The position numbers and the translations under genes were made by a program. Positions 1-7,253 of a stretch of 64,000 bases of DNA are shown here, in pieces. Source of the stretch: DASWJZ01 sp963846475 (GTDB taxonomy: Bacteria > Pseudomonadota > Alphaproteobacteria > Rhizobiales > Afifellaceae); contig CAWJVZ010000004.1 in NCBI GenBank assembly GCA_963846475.1, forward strand, positions 3,968,001 through 4,032,000, given 5' to 3'. How positions within the stretch are numbered: position 1 is the stretch's first letter; every line of letters begins with the position of its first letter. The notes below the pieces were generated by a model that made no database searches, was not told the origin of the DNA, and saw only the letters and a list, made by a program, of their open reading frames with translations.

Positions 1-622
1 CGGCCAGAACGAGATCGCCCGTATCCTCGGCGGCGACATCCGTGCCGAAAGCGGCTCGGTCGCCTTGCGCGGGCGTCACCTGGCGCTGCGCGCTCCGGCC
101 GACGCGGCCGCGGCCGGATTGTGTTTGTTGACCGACGATCGCCAGCAGGAAGGAATTCTCGCCAACCTGCGGCTCCGTTCCAATATCGCCCTGCCGTCCC
201 TCCCCCGCCGGAAGCGGGCTGGATTGTTCGTCAACGGCGCCGCCGAGCGCTCCGCCGTGACGGCTGCCATGGAAAATTTCGGCATCGTGGCCCGCTCCCC
301 TGAAATGCCGATCCGCACGCTTTCCGGCGGCAACCAGCAGAAGGCGCTCATCGCCCGCTGGCATCTCGCCGACGCGGAGATTTTTGTGCTGATCGAGCCG
401 ACTCGCGGCGTCGACGTCGCAGCCCGCGCGGAGATCTACCGTCGCCTGGAGGCGCTGGCGCGCGCCGGCAAGGCACTGATCGTCGTATGCTCGGACATTC
501 CGGAACTGCTGGCGCTCGCCGACCGCATCCTCGTGGTCCGCGACGGAAGGATCGCTGCGGAGACGGAGCCGGCGCGGACGAACGAGGAACGTCTCAATCT
601 GCTTGTCCAGGGATCGCAATGA
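1..622 (+). CDS. Sugar ABC transporter ATP-binding protein, C-terminal part (5' end outside window)
   Basis: This is the end of an RbsA/MglA-type double-cassette ATPase that powers uptake of a sugar. The reading frame is open from base 2. What is visible is the second nucleotide-binding domain: the signature LSGGNQQKALIARW, then a Walker B region reading VLIEPTRGVDVAA, where the usual Asp before Glu is Ile, and a switch region near VCSDIPELLALADRI. This substitution is common in the second cassette of the family (established knowledge). The stop overlaps the start of the permease gene (ATGA), so the two are translationally coupled. The Walker A motif lies upstream of the window. The substrate cannot be read from the sequence; the adjacent sugar-acid dehydratase suggests a sugar acid or related sugar. 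Confidence 0.9.
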   Translation, partial: GQNEIARILGGDIRAESGSVALRGRHLALRAPADAAAAGLCLLTDDRQQEGILANLRLRSNIALPSLPRRKRAGLFVNGAAERSAVTAAMENFGIVARSPEMPIRTLSGGNQQKALIARWHLADAEIFVLIEPTRGVDVAARAEIYRRLEALARAGKALIVVCSDIPELLALADRILVVRDGRIAAETEPARTNEERLNLLVQGSQ

Positions 623-2616
623 GCGTGTCCTGGCGCCTCCCCGCAGCGAGCGCGCGGCTTGGGGTAAGCCGCCGGCTTGCCCCGCTCCTTTCGGACAACG
701 CGATGATCGTGGCGGCGGTCGTTCTTTTCGTCGCCTTCGCCGTGACCTCTCCGGTTTTCGGCACGCTCGGCAATGCGGAAAACATTGCGCGGCAGACGGC
801 CTCGGTGCTGGTGCTCGGTCTCGGCATGGCGCTCGTCGTGCTCGTCGGCGGGATCGACCTTTCCGTCGGTTCGGTCGTGCTCGCCTCGGCAACGCTGGCC
901 GGTATTCTAATCACCGAAGACTTTCACCCGCTGCTGGCGGTGCTCGGCGCAATCGGCGTCGGCGCGCTGGTCGGCAGCCTGAATGCCGTTCTGATCGAGG
1001 GCCTCCGCATCAGTCCGGTGATCGTGACGCTCGGCACGATGATCGTCATTCGTGGGCTCGGTCTCGTCCTTCTCGGGGAATACAATTCGTGGATCGACGT
1101 CAGCGCGCCGATCTTTAACGACCTTGCCATCCGGCGCGTGCTGGGCGTGCCGCTCGATGCGCTCCTCGCCTTCGCGCTCGCCGCCCTGACCTGGCTCGTG
1201 CTCCGCCGCACGCTATGGGGGCGCCGGCTCTACGCCGTCGGCGACAATCCTCAGGCCGCGCGCCTGTGCGGCGTTGCGGTCGTGCGGTATCGCGCGCTGG
1301 CGTATATTTCTTGCGGGGCGCTGGCCGGGTTGTGCGGCGTTTTCACCGCGGCGCGGACGGGAATCGTCAGCCCGTCGATCGGCCTGGGGCTGGAGTTTTT
1401 CGCCATCGCGGTGGTGGCGCTCGGGGCGGGCGGACTGCCCGCAGGACGGGTCCGGGCCGGTCACGCCGTCGTCGGCGCGCTGATTTTGACGATGGTTTTC
1501 AACTACATGACCATCCGCGGCGTGCCCGGCACCTGGCAGACCACGGCTACCGGATTCCTGCTCCTGGCGGCGATGGTGCTGGGCCGGATCGTCCAGGGGA
1601 GGGGCGAAGGCGAGGCAGCTGCCGTAGGGGAAGCGTACGAAGACGCGGCGATGACGCAGCCTGCCGCACGCGGTGCAGCGCTCGGTCGCTACGCGGTCGC
1701 ACTCGGCACGTTGGCGCTCGCAGCCATTTTCGCCGTCGTCAACCCGCGCTTCGCCACGCTGCCCAACGTCATCGCGCTGGTCGAGCAGAACGCCGCCCTG
1801 GCGATCATCGCGGTGGGGGCGATGATCGGCATCGTGTCGCGGAGCATCGACATCTCGCCGGGCTCCGTCGTGGCGCTCGCGGCGGTGGCGGCGGCGCTCG
1901 CCTGGCAGGCGGGAGCGGACGCGCCGGTGGCGCTTTTCGCCGGCATCCTCGCCTGCCTGGCGGTCTATGCCTTCAATGGCCTGATCGTCGGCGGCCTCGG
2001 CCTCGACCCGCTGATCGTCACGCTCGCCGCGTGGATATGGGCGCGCGGCCTCGCCGTCTCGCTGACCGGCGCGGAGACGCTCGCCTTCGATCCGGGCTTC
2101 GTCGCCTTCATGAACGAACCCGTCCTCCTCGGCTTCACGCCGGCCGTGTGCCTGGTCGTCGCCGCCTTCGCGCTCGGCTGGCTGGTGCTGGCGCGGCTGC
2201 CGATCGGCATGCGGCTCTACGCGCTCGGCAGCGATCCGCGCATGCTTCGCCAGGCCGGCGTCGACGACCGCCGGACGCGCGTGGCGGTGCTCCTCATCAT
2301 GGGCGTCTTCACCGCCGCCGGCATGGTGGTGATGCTCGGCCGGCTCGGGGCGGCGGCGCCCACCGCCGGCTTCGGGCTGGAGCTCGACGCCATCGTCGCG
2401 GTGGTGATCGGCGGCGCGTCGTTCCGCGGCGGCGAGGGGCGGCTCCGCGACACCGCCATCGGCGTCCTCTTCCTCGCCGTCCTGAACAACGGCCTGTCCG
2501 GCCTGCAGATGGGCGACGCCATGTTCTTCGTCATCAAGGGCAGCGTCATCCTGGCGGCGCTGGCGCTCCGTTCCGGCGCGCGCATGCTGCCGTCCTTTCA
2601 ACCGAGGCTTTCATGA
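619..2616 (+). CDS. Sugar ABC transporter permease, two BPD_transp_2 domains fused in one 665-residue chain
   Basis: This is an inner-membrane permease of the ribose/xylose (RbsC-type) ABC family. It is about twice the usual length (665 versus about 330 residues) because two complete permease units lie in tandem. The first covers residues about 25-330, with the hallmark GGIDLSVGS near residue 75. A charged linker follows at about 330-350. The second unit covers about 355-655, with SRSIDISPGS as the equivalent hallmark. Each half has 8-10 hydrophobic segments. The ATG was chosen because it overlaps the stop of the ATPase gene (ATGA). The stop again overlaps the ATG of the downstream dehydratase. 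The fusion would supply both membrane halves of the transporter as one polypeptide (inference). Confidence 0.9.
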   Translation: MSVSWRLPAASARLGVSRRLAPLLSDNAMIVAAVVLFVAFAVTSPVFGTLGNAENIARQTASVLVLGLGMALVVLVGGIDLSVGSVVLASATLAGILITEDFHPLLAVLGAIGVGALVGSLNAVLIEGLRISPVIVTLGTMIVIRGLGLVLLGEYNSWIDVSAPIFNDLAIRRVLGVPLDALLAFALAALTWLVLRRTLWGRRLYAVGDNPQAARLCGVAVVRYRALAYISCGALAGLCGVFTAARTGIVSPSIGLGLEFFAIAVVALGAGGLPAGRVRAGHAVVGALILTMVFNYMTIRGVPGTWQTTATGFLLLAAMVLGRIVQGRGEGEAAAVGEAYEDAAMTQPAARGAALGRYAVALGTLALAAIFAVVNPRFATLPNVIALVEQNAALAIIAVGAMIGIVSRSIDISPGSVVALAAVAAALAWQAGADAPVALFAGILACLAVYAFNGLIVGGLGLDPLIVTLAAWIWARGLAVSLTGAETLAFDPGFVAFMNEPVLLGFTPAVCLVVAAFALGWLVLARLPIGMRLYALGSDPRMLRQAGVDDRRTRVAVLLIMGVFTAAGMVVMLGRLGAAAPTAGFGLELDAIVAVVIGGASFRGGEGRLRDTAIGVLFLAVLNNGLSGLQMGDAMFFVIKGSVILAALALRSGARMLPSFQPRLS

Positions 2617-3782
2617 AGATCGCGCGGCTGGAGACTTTTCTCGCCAATGCCGGGCTGCGCAACTATCTCTTCGTGCGGCTGACCACCGACACCGGGCTCA
2701 CCGGCATCGGCGAGGCGTCGCTGGAATGGCAGGAGCGGGCGGTCGAGGTGCTGCTCAACGAATGGGTGGCTTCGCGGATAATCGGCCGCGACCCGTTCGA
2801 CATCGAGGCCGTGGTCGGCGGCATGATCCGCGACCAGTACCAGGGCGGCGCGACGATCATGACGGCGATCAGCGGCGCCGAGATCGCCATGTGGGACATC
2901 GTCGGCAAGGCCTGCGGACAGCCCGTCTACAAGCTCCTCGGCGGCCAGGCGCGGCCGTCGCTGCAGGCCTATGCCAATGGCTGGTACGGCGGCTGCCGCA
3001 CGCCGCAGGATTTTGCCGCGCGAGCCCGCGCGGTGGCGGCGCGCGGCTATTCCGCGCTGAAATTCGACCCGTTCGGCACCGCCTGGAAAAACCTCGTGCC
3101 GCAAGCGGAAGCCGAGGCTCTCGCCATCATCGACGCCGTTGCCGGCGCCGTCGGCCCGGCCATCGGCCTCATCGTCGAATTCCACGGCAGGCTGGCAACG
3201 CCGGACGCCATCCGCTTCATCCATAAGCTCGGCGCCTACAACGTCCTGTTCTGCGAGGAGCCGGTCGCGCCGGAGAACGTCGAGCTGTTGCGCGAGGTCA
3301 AGGCGGCCACAAATTGCCGGATCGCAACGGGGGAGCGGCTCTACACCGTGGCGGATTTCTATCGCCTCGCCGCGCTGCGGGCCTGCGACATCGTGCAGAT
3401 GGACGTCGCCCATTGCGGCGGGCTGTGGGTGGCCAAGAAGATCGCGGCGATCGCCGCGGCGCAGGACATGGGCGTCTCGCCGCATTGCTCCATCGGCCCG
3501 GTCGCCTTCGCGGCGGCGATCCATTTCGCCTATTCCACGCCGAACATGCTTTTGCAGGAGTCCTTTGCCGAGTTCGACGTCGACTGGCGGAGCGATCTTG
3601 TCGGCGGCTGGAACCCGCTGGCGAACGGCGCGCTGGCGCTGCCGCAGGGGCCCGGCCTCGGCATCGACATCGACGAGGCGGCGATCGCCGCCCATCCCTA
3701 CAAGCCGCTGTCCTTTCCTTCGCTCTGGGACGGCGAATGGACCACCGACTTCACCGGCGCCGGCGAGTTCAGGGATCGGTAA
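2613..3782 (+). CDS. Mandelate racemase/muconate lactonizing enzyme family protein, galactonate dehydratase-like
   Basis: This is a 389-residue enolase-superfamily enzyme that probably dehydrates a sugar acid to a 2-keto-3-deoxy acid. The N-terminal capping domain is followed by the barrel with KFDPFG (catalytic Lys region), VEFHGR and CEEPV (metal ligands), ATGERL, MDVAHCGG and SPHCSIGP (catalytic His region). The VEFHGR and GER pattern is typical of the D-galactonate dehydratase group (family knowledge). The exact substrate is not decidable from sequence. The ATG overlaps the permease stop codon, so transporter and enzyme form one operon. A PfkB kinase that could act later in such a pathway lies at 36.7 kb but is not linked. 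Confidence 0.85.
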   Translation: MKIARLETFLANAGLRNYLFVRLTTDTGLTGIGEASLEWQERAVEVLLNEWVASRIIGRDPFDIEAVVGGMIRDQYQGGATIMTAISGAEIAMWDIVGKACGQPVYKLLGGQARPSLQAYANGWYGGCRTPQDFAARARAVAARGYSALKFDPFGTAWKNLVPQAEAEALAIIDAVAGAVGPAIGLIVEFHGRLATPDAIRFIHKLGAYNVLFCEEPVAPENVELLREVKAATNCRIATGERLYTVADFYRLAALRACDIVQMDVAHCGGLWVAKKIAAIAAAQDMGVSPHCSIGPVAFAAAIHFAYSTPNMLLQESFAEFDVDWRSDLVGGWNPLANGALALPQGPGLGIDIDEAAIAAHPYKPLSFPSLWDGEWTTDFTGAGEFRDR

Positions 3783-3818
3783 CGCGCCCGACTCGCCCGG
3801 GACCAAGGAGCCGTCGCC

Positions 3819-3841
3819 GCCCCGCCGGACTGTGGCGGGGC
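3819..3841. terminator. Hairpin between convergent genes, possible weak terminator
   Basis: Arms GCCCCGCC (3819-3826) and GGCGGGGC (3834-3841) form an 8-bp stem with a 7-base loop. It sits between the dehydratase gene and the convergent small exported-protein gene. No T-run follows on either strand, so termination is only inferred from position and structure. Confidence 0.3.
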
Positions 3842-3857
3842 GCTCCGAAAGCCTCGA

Positions 3858-4166
3858 TCACCAGTAGCGGTGCGGGCGGTGACAGACGCGCACCGGGTAC
3901 CATTTCGGTCCGTAGTGCGAAAACCGGAAGACCCACTCCGTATGACACCGCGGCCGATAATGGCGCTTCCGGCGATCACGATCGTCATCGTCGTCGTCAT
4001 CCCATTCGCGGTCATCGTCGCCGCCTCGTCTGCTGCGATCGTGGATCAGGTCGAAGTTGGCCTGCTCGACCGTGTTGCCGGCCATCAGCGGCGCTGCCGC
4101 CGCCGGGCCCGTTCCAATGGCGCTGGCCAGCATGGCTGCCGCGAGCGCGATACTGATAGATTGCAT
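3858..4166 (-). CDS. Small exported protein with Asp run and basic C-terminus, unknown function
   Basis: A 102-residue protein of unknown function. It starts with a clear signal peptide (MQSISIALAAAMLASAIG, ending near AAAAPL), so the mature form is periplasmic or secreted. The mature part has RRGGDDDREWDDDDDDDRD at about residues 44-63, then a His/Arg/aromatic segment ending in PHRYW. This start is preferred over an ATG 15 codons upstream because GGAGG lies 5 bases before it and the signal peptide follows directly. It is convergent with the dehydratase gene. I do not recognise a family. The acidic run followed by a basic tail could bind metal or polyanion, but that is speculation. Confidence 0.7.
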   Translation of the reverse strand: MQSISIALAAAMLASAIGTGPAAAAPLMAGNTVEQANFDLIHDRSRRGGDDDREWDDDDDDDRDRRKRHYRPRCHTEWVFRFSHYGPKWYPVRVCHRPHRYW

Positions 4167-4314
4167 TGTCTCCTCCCGCATCTTTAAGCGCAAAGGAGAG
4201 CCCTCCAGCACTGAACGGCGACTGAATAGCGCGTTCAGATTCGGGCATGCAGGGCCCAGTAGTACGGAGAGGAGCTCCGCAAATCGTCCCGTATCCGGGG
4301 AGGCGTTGTGAAAG

Positions 4315-4441
4315 AAAGGAGCCGCTCTAACCTAAGTTAAAGCGGCCCAAGTCTAGGGAGGAAACGCCCCGAAGGGGGCAAGGCTGTAAGAGAATGGCCG
4401 CGCGATCGTTCCATCAGGCGCTCCTCGGAGCGCCTCCTTTT
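4315..4441 (+). ncRNA. Candidate small RNA with three hairpins and an intrinsic terminator
   Basis: This 400-base gap (4167-4567) holds no convincing protein gene. It contains an 11-bp stem with one mismatch (GCCGCTCTAAC / GTTAAAGCGGC, 4321-4346), a single-stranded GGGAGGAAACGCC box (4356-4368), a CCCC-GAA-GGGG hairpin directly after, and a perfect 8-bp GC stem (AGGCGCTC / GAGCGCCT, 4416-4435) followed by CCTTTT. That architecture fits a bacterial sRNA on the plus strand. From memory, the GGAGGAAACGCC box resembles conserved rhizobial sRNAs of the alpha-r8/mmgR type; I could not check this. The 5' end is approximate. Confidence 0.45.
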
Positions 4442-4567
4442 CGCACAGTCGGTTCATGATCTGTTGAAGTGGTGTGTGGGCGAGTTCAGACCGGTCCACC
4501 GCACGCAAACGATTCGCCGGGGCTTGCTGTGCAGAAGCGTGCTTCGATCCCGGGGACGAGATCGCCG

Positions 4568-5020
4568 ATGTACAGAGTCAGAACGGAAAACTATTCAAAG
4601 AACGACCCGGAAAGGCGGTGGGCCCTTCCGGACCGGGTGTTCTTTGCATGCGGAGCCTGCCACGTTCTCGCATATGCTTTCCTGGAGCGGCATGGCTCAC
4701 CGGAGATGAAAGCATTCTGGCTGAAACCGGATCCGGGTTTTTCGGGCAGCCATATATTCGTGGCGACCGACGCATGGGCCTTCGACTACCATGGCTATTC
4801 GGAACGAAGGCGGCTGTTGAACCATGCTCGCGATCGGGCGCGGCGATGGTGGCCGGGCTGGGGAGCCACTCTCATCGAGCTGCCGCCCGACGTTCTCATC
4901 TCCGAGACGCTGTCACGGACGTACGATGGGCTTTGGCTTCGCGAGCCCCGACAGTTTCTTCATGACGCAATGCCTCGCGCCCGCGCCTATCTCGACCGGT
5001 TCCCGCCCCCTGCCCAATAA
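4568..5020 (+). CDS. Hypothetical protein
   Basis: A 150-residue soluble protein that I do not recognise. It has no signal peptide or membrane segment. Features are a Cys pair in FACGACHVLAY at about residue 28, several aromatic clusters (WAFDYHGYSE, WWPGWG) and LPPDVLISETLSRTYDGLW near the middle. An upstream in-frame start at 4469 exists, but the 33 extra residues look non-native, and GGGGACGAG sits just before this ATG. The high aromatic and Arg content and the spacing from neighbours suggest an independent accessory gene. Confidence 0.55.
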   Translation: MYRVRTENYSKNDPERRWALPDRVFFACGACHVLAYAFLERHGSPEMKAFWLKPDPGFSGSHIFVATDAWAFDYHGYSERRRLLNHARDRARRWWPGWGATLIELPPDVLISETLSRTYDGLWLREPRQFLHDAMPRARAYLDRFPPPAQ

Positions 5021-5177
5021 GGCGGCCGTCGGACCGCCTGGTTTTCGCATGCTCCGTACCCCATGCAGCATGGCCCTCAGCCCCGAGTGAAGGAGGAAGG
5101 AGCCGCGGGGCGACGCGGCCTCCCAAAGGGTCGGGATCGTGCTAGGATGTTTGTGCTCCGGTTAGGAAGGATACCGT

Positions 5178-5711
5178 ATGGCCAAGATTTGGCCGGTCTA
5201 CGAGGGGAGAGAGCCGACTAGCGGCGGGCCCTGGGCCGAACTGCCCTTTTCGGACGCGATAAATCTGTTTGAGCTTCAACCGGCCGACTTCGTCTCTGAT
5301 CCAGAGAAGACTCCCCGGTTCGGGGATAAGGACCGCGATCTTTGGTTCAAAGGGTTCAAGCACATCGTTGTCGAAGTCGACCGTGGCGAGGCTCGGCGGG
5401 AAGGATGGAAACCGGGATTTTATCGGTCAAAGGTCAAGCCGAGCGATGCGATCAGTCGACTCTTTCGGAATGTACTAGCCGACGAAATCGGCCCGGACAA
5501 CATTGTGCGCGTCGATTACGAGCCCACGACGGATTCGGAGGGTAGAGGCGCTATGAAGGTCACGGTTGTAATCGCCCCAGGCGCCACTAAAAGGCTGGCC
5601 GAATCCGGCGTTGCTCTGAACGCGCTAGTGCGTCTGCAAGAGCAGATCGGGCATATCGCCCGTGATCGCACTCCGATAGTTCAGTACGCGACCGAGGCGG
5701 AACTAGGCTGA
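5178..5711 (+). CDS. Hypothetical protein, 3' end altered by IS insertion
   Basis: A 177-residue soluble protein of unknown family with a good ribosome site (AGGAAGG). Its last two codons and stop come from the target duplication and the insertion-sequence end. If the element (5707-6555) and one CTAG copy are removed, the frame continues CTA GCA CAG GAT and stops at 6583-6585, giving 184 residues ending AQDAGPQS. That original end overlaps the ATG (6566) of the HEPN gene by 20 bases. The two genes were therefore a coupled pair before the insertion. The protein lost only about 7 residues and may still be functional, but coupling to the HEPN gene is broken. Confidence 0.7.
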   Translation: MAKIWPVYEGREPTSGGPWAELPFSDAINLFELQPADFVSDPEKTPRFGDKDRDLWFKGFKHIVVEVDRGEARREGWKPGFYRSKVKPSDAISRLFRNVLADEIGPDNIVRVDYEPTTDSEGRGAMKVTVVIAPGATKRLAESGVALNALVRLQEQIGHIARDRTPIVQYATEAELG

Positions 5712-5724
5712 ATCGACATTCAGG
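5707..5724 (+). repeat. Left inverted repeat of the IS5-type element
   Basis: An 18-bp terminal repeat sharing a 13-bp core, ATCGACATTCAGG, with the right end. The transposase stop codon (5720-5722, minus strand) lies inside it. The target copy CTAG is immediately outside at 5703-5706. Confidence 0.85.
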
Positions 5725-6474
5725 TGATCCACACTGTAACGGCAGCCAAGTGTAGGAAAGCCCTGAGGTTTTCCGGATTGCGGTCGTATCGGGTTGCGAT
5801 GCGACGGAACTGTTTGAGCTTGTTGACGGTGCGCTCGATGAGGTTGCGCTGCTTGTAGAGGTGCGGATCGAAGGCGCGAGGGCGCATGCTGCAGGTTCGG
5901 GGTGGGATCACGGCTGCGGCTCCGACAGCCTCGACGGCATCGAGGAAGGTTCGGCTGTCGTAGCCTTTGTCGCCGATCACCCGAAGCGGGGAGAAGCCGG
6001 CAATCAGATTGTGAGCTTGTGTGACATCGCTGACTTGGCCGCCGGTCAAGATGAAGCGGACCGGCCTGCCGCGGCCATCGACGGCAAGATGGATCTTGGT
6101 GCTCAGCCCTCCTCGGGAGCGCCCCAGAGCCGGATTTTGAGCCCCCCTTTTCCAGTCGCGGCCTGCTGGTGCGCGCGGACAATGGTGGTGTCGATCATCA
6201 GGTAATCGTTCTCCCGATCTCTGGTGAGATCCTCGAAGATACGGTCCCAGACGCCCTTAGCCGCCCAGCGCGCGAAGCGCTTATGCACGCTCTTGAACTT
6301 ACCGTAGCGCTCCGGCAGATCGGACCATCGGGCCCCCGAGCGCAGCACCCACAGCACGCCGTTGACGAAATTACGGTTGTCCGCAGCGGTCCGGCCTGGG
6401 TCGCTTGCCTTGCCGGGCAAGAACGGCTCGATTCGATGCCACTGTGCTTCCGACAGTTCGTATCGCTTGGCCAT
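5720..6474 (-). CDS. IS5-family transposase made by programmed -1 frameshift
   Basis: A DDE transposase encoded in two frames. Frame A (6474 to 6103) gives 123 residues with LSEAQWHRIEPFLPG and the first catalytic Asp in MIDTTIVRAHQ. Frame B, entered by a -1 slip at the run AAAAGGGGGG (around 6140-6149, minus-strand sense), continues GAQNPALGRSRGGLSTKIH, then the second Asp in VIGDKGYDS and the catalytic Glu in RNLIERTVNKLK, ending WIT inside the left repeat. All catalytic residues are present, so the fused product should be functional. This is a -1 shift, unlike the +1 insertions elsewhere in the window, so it is unlikely to be the same artefact. Confidence 0.85.
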
Positions 6475-6537
6475 GGCCCGTGCTCCGAATCATCTGATCC
6501 GGAACACAAGGAATCACCGCCCCATCCTCTCGTGAAT

Positions 6538-6555
6538 CCTGAATGTCGATACGCC
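6538..6555 (-). repeat. Right inverted repeat of the IS5-type element
   Basis: An 18-bp terminal repeat, inverted relative to 5707-5724, with the same 13-bp core. The second CTAG target copy follows at 6556-6559. Confidence 0.85.
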
Positions 6556-6565
6556 CTAGCACAGG

Positions 6566-7078
6566 ATGCCGGTCCTCAATCCTGACCACCTGCTGGACCA
6601 AGCAGATCAGTTGATAGGGCCGACCGGCGGTGGGGCTCCCCGACAGGCGGATCTCAGGCGCGCGGTCTCCAACGCCTATTATGCCTTGTTTCACGCGATC
6701 CTTACCGAGGCTGCTGATGACTTTGTGGGAAGAACTCATCGCAACAGCCCTCGATATGCTTTGCTATATCGGAGCATCGATCATCGTGCACTGAGAAAGC
6801 TCTGTGAAGACATTAAAAAGGAAAACCTTCCGACCAAGTATACAAACTTCGCACCTAGAGCAGGCTTCGGACCTGACCTGATTGCTGTAGCGTCGGCCGT
6901 TGTCGACCTACAGGAGAAGCGACACTCTGCGGACTACGATCCTCTTTTTCGGGTCGGCAGATTAGATGCAGTTCTAACCGTTTCCACCGCCAGGAGCGCT
7001 TTGGTGCGATTTAGAAGCGCTCATCGAGGTTCGCGGAAAGCATTTCTAGCTCTGCCTGTTTTCTCACCGCGTTCGTGA
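6566..7078 (+). CDS. HEPN-domain-like protein
   Basis: A 170-residue helical protein. Residues about 25-50 (DLRRAVSNAYYALFHAIL) match the typical first helices of HEPN proteins, where RxxxYYAxFH is the hallmark. The rest is predicted helical, with a basic C-terminal tail. HEPN proteins are often RNases in toxin-antitoxin or abortive-infection systems, or partners of nucleotidyltransferases (family knowledge). No nucleotidyltransferase is adjacent. Instead, a 184-residue protein of unknown type originally overlapped this gene by 20 bases (see 5178). The IS right end and a CTAG copy lie 7 bases upstream of the ATG, so the native translation signal is gone. GC content is visibly below that of the flanking housekeeping genes. 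Confidence 0.65.
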   Translation: MPVLNPDHLLDQADQLIGPTGGGAPRQADLRRAVSNAYYALFHAILTEAADDFVGRTHRNSPRYALLYRSIDHRALRKLCEDIKKENLPTKYTNFAPRAGFGPDLIAVASAVVDLQEKRHSADYDPLFRVGRLDAVLTVSTARSALVRFRSAHRGSRKAFLALPVFSPRS

Positions 7079-7253
7079 GGCAGTTTCCGGGGCGGCTGTA
7101 AACCTCAGAGCGGCGATCACCTCGCTGGAATGTGCCGCCGCCGCGACATCTTTGCCCCACCTCTGGTCCGGAAATGGCGAGGAAGCGTCGTGCGCGTGAT
7201 CTGGGGCAGCGATGGGGCTGCGGATCACGCGCTGAACGGATCGACTCCCAGGA

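Larger units (their letters stand above)
5707..6555 (-). mobile_element. IS5-family insertion sequence (IS427-like group), 849 bp, apparently intact
   Basis: The ends are imperfect 18-bp inverted repeats: GCTGAATCGACATTCAGG at 5707-5724 and the reverse complement of GGCGTATCGACATTCAGG at 6538-6555 (15 of 18 match). A 4-bp target duplication CTAG flanks it (5703-5706 and 6556-6559). Size, CTAG target and a transposase made from two overlapping frames fit the IS427 group of IS5 (family knowledge). The element separates a formerly overlapping gene pair. No internal decay is seen, so it may be active and recent. Confidence 0.9.

Noticed and set aside
1213..2601. 462-codon open frame on the minus strand opposite the sugar permease
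   Set aside because: Its translation is rich in His, Arg, Asp and Ala without motifs. It is the antisense shadow of a well-supported membrane protein in high-GC DNA.
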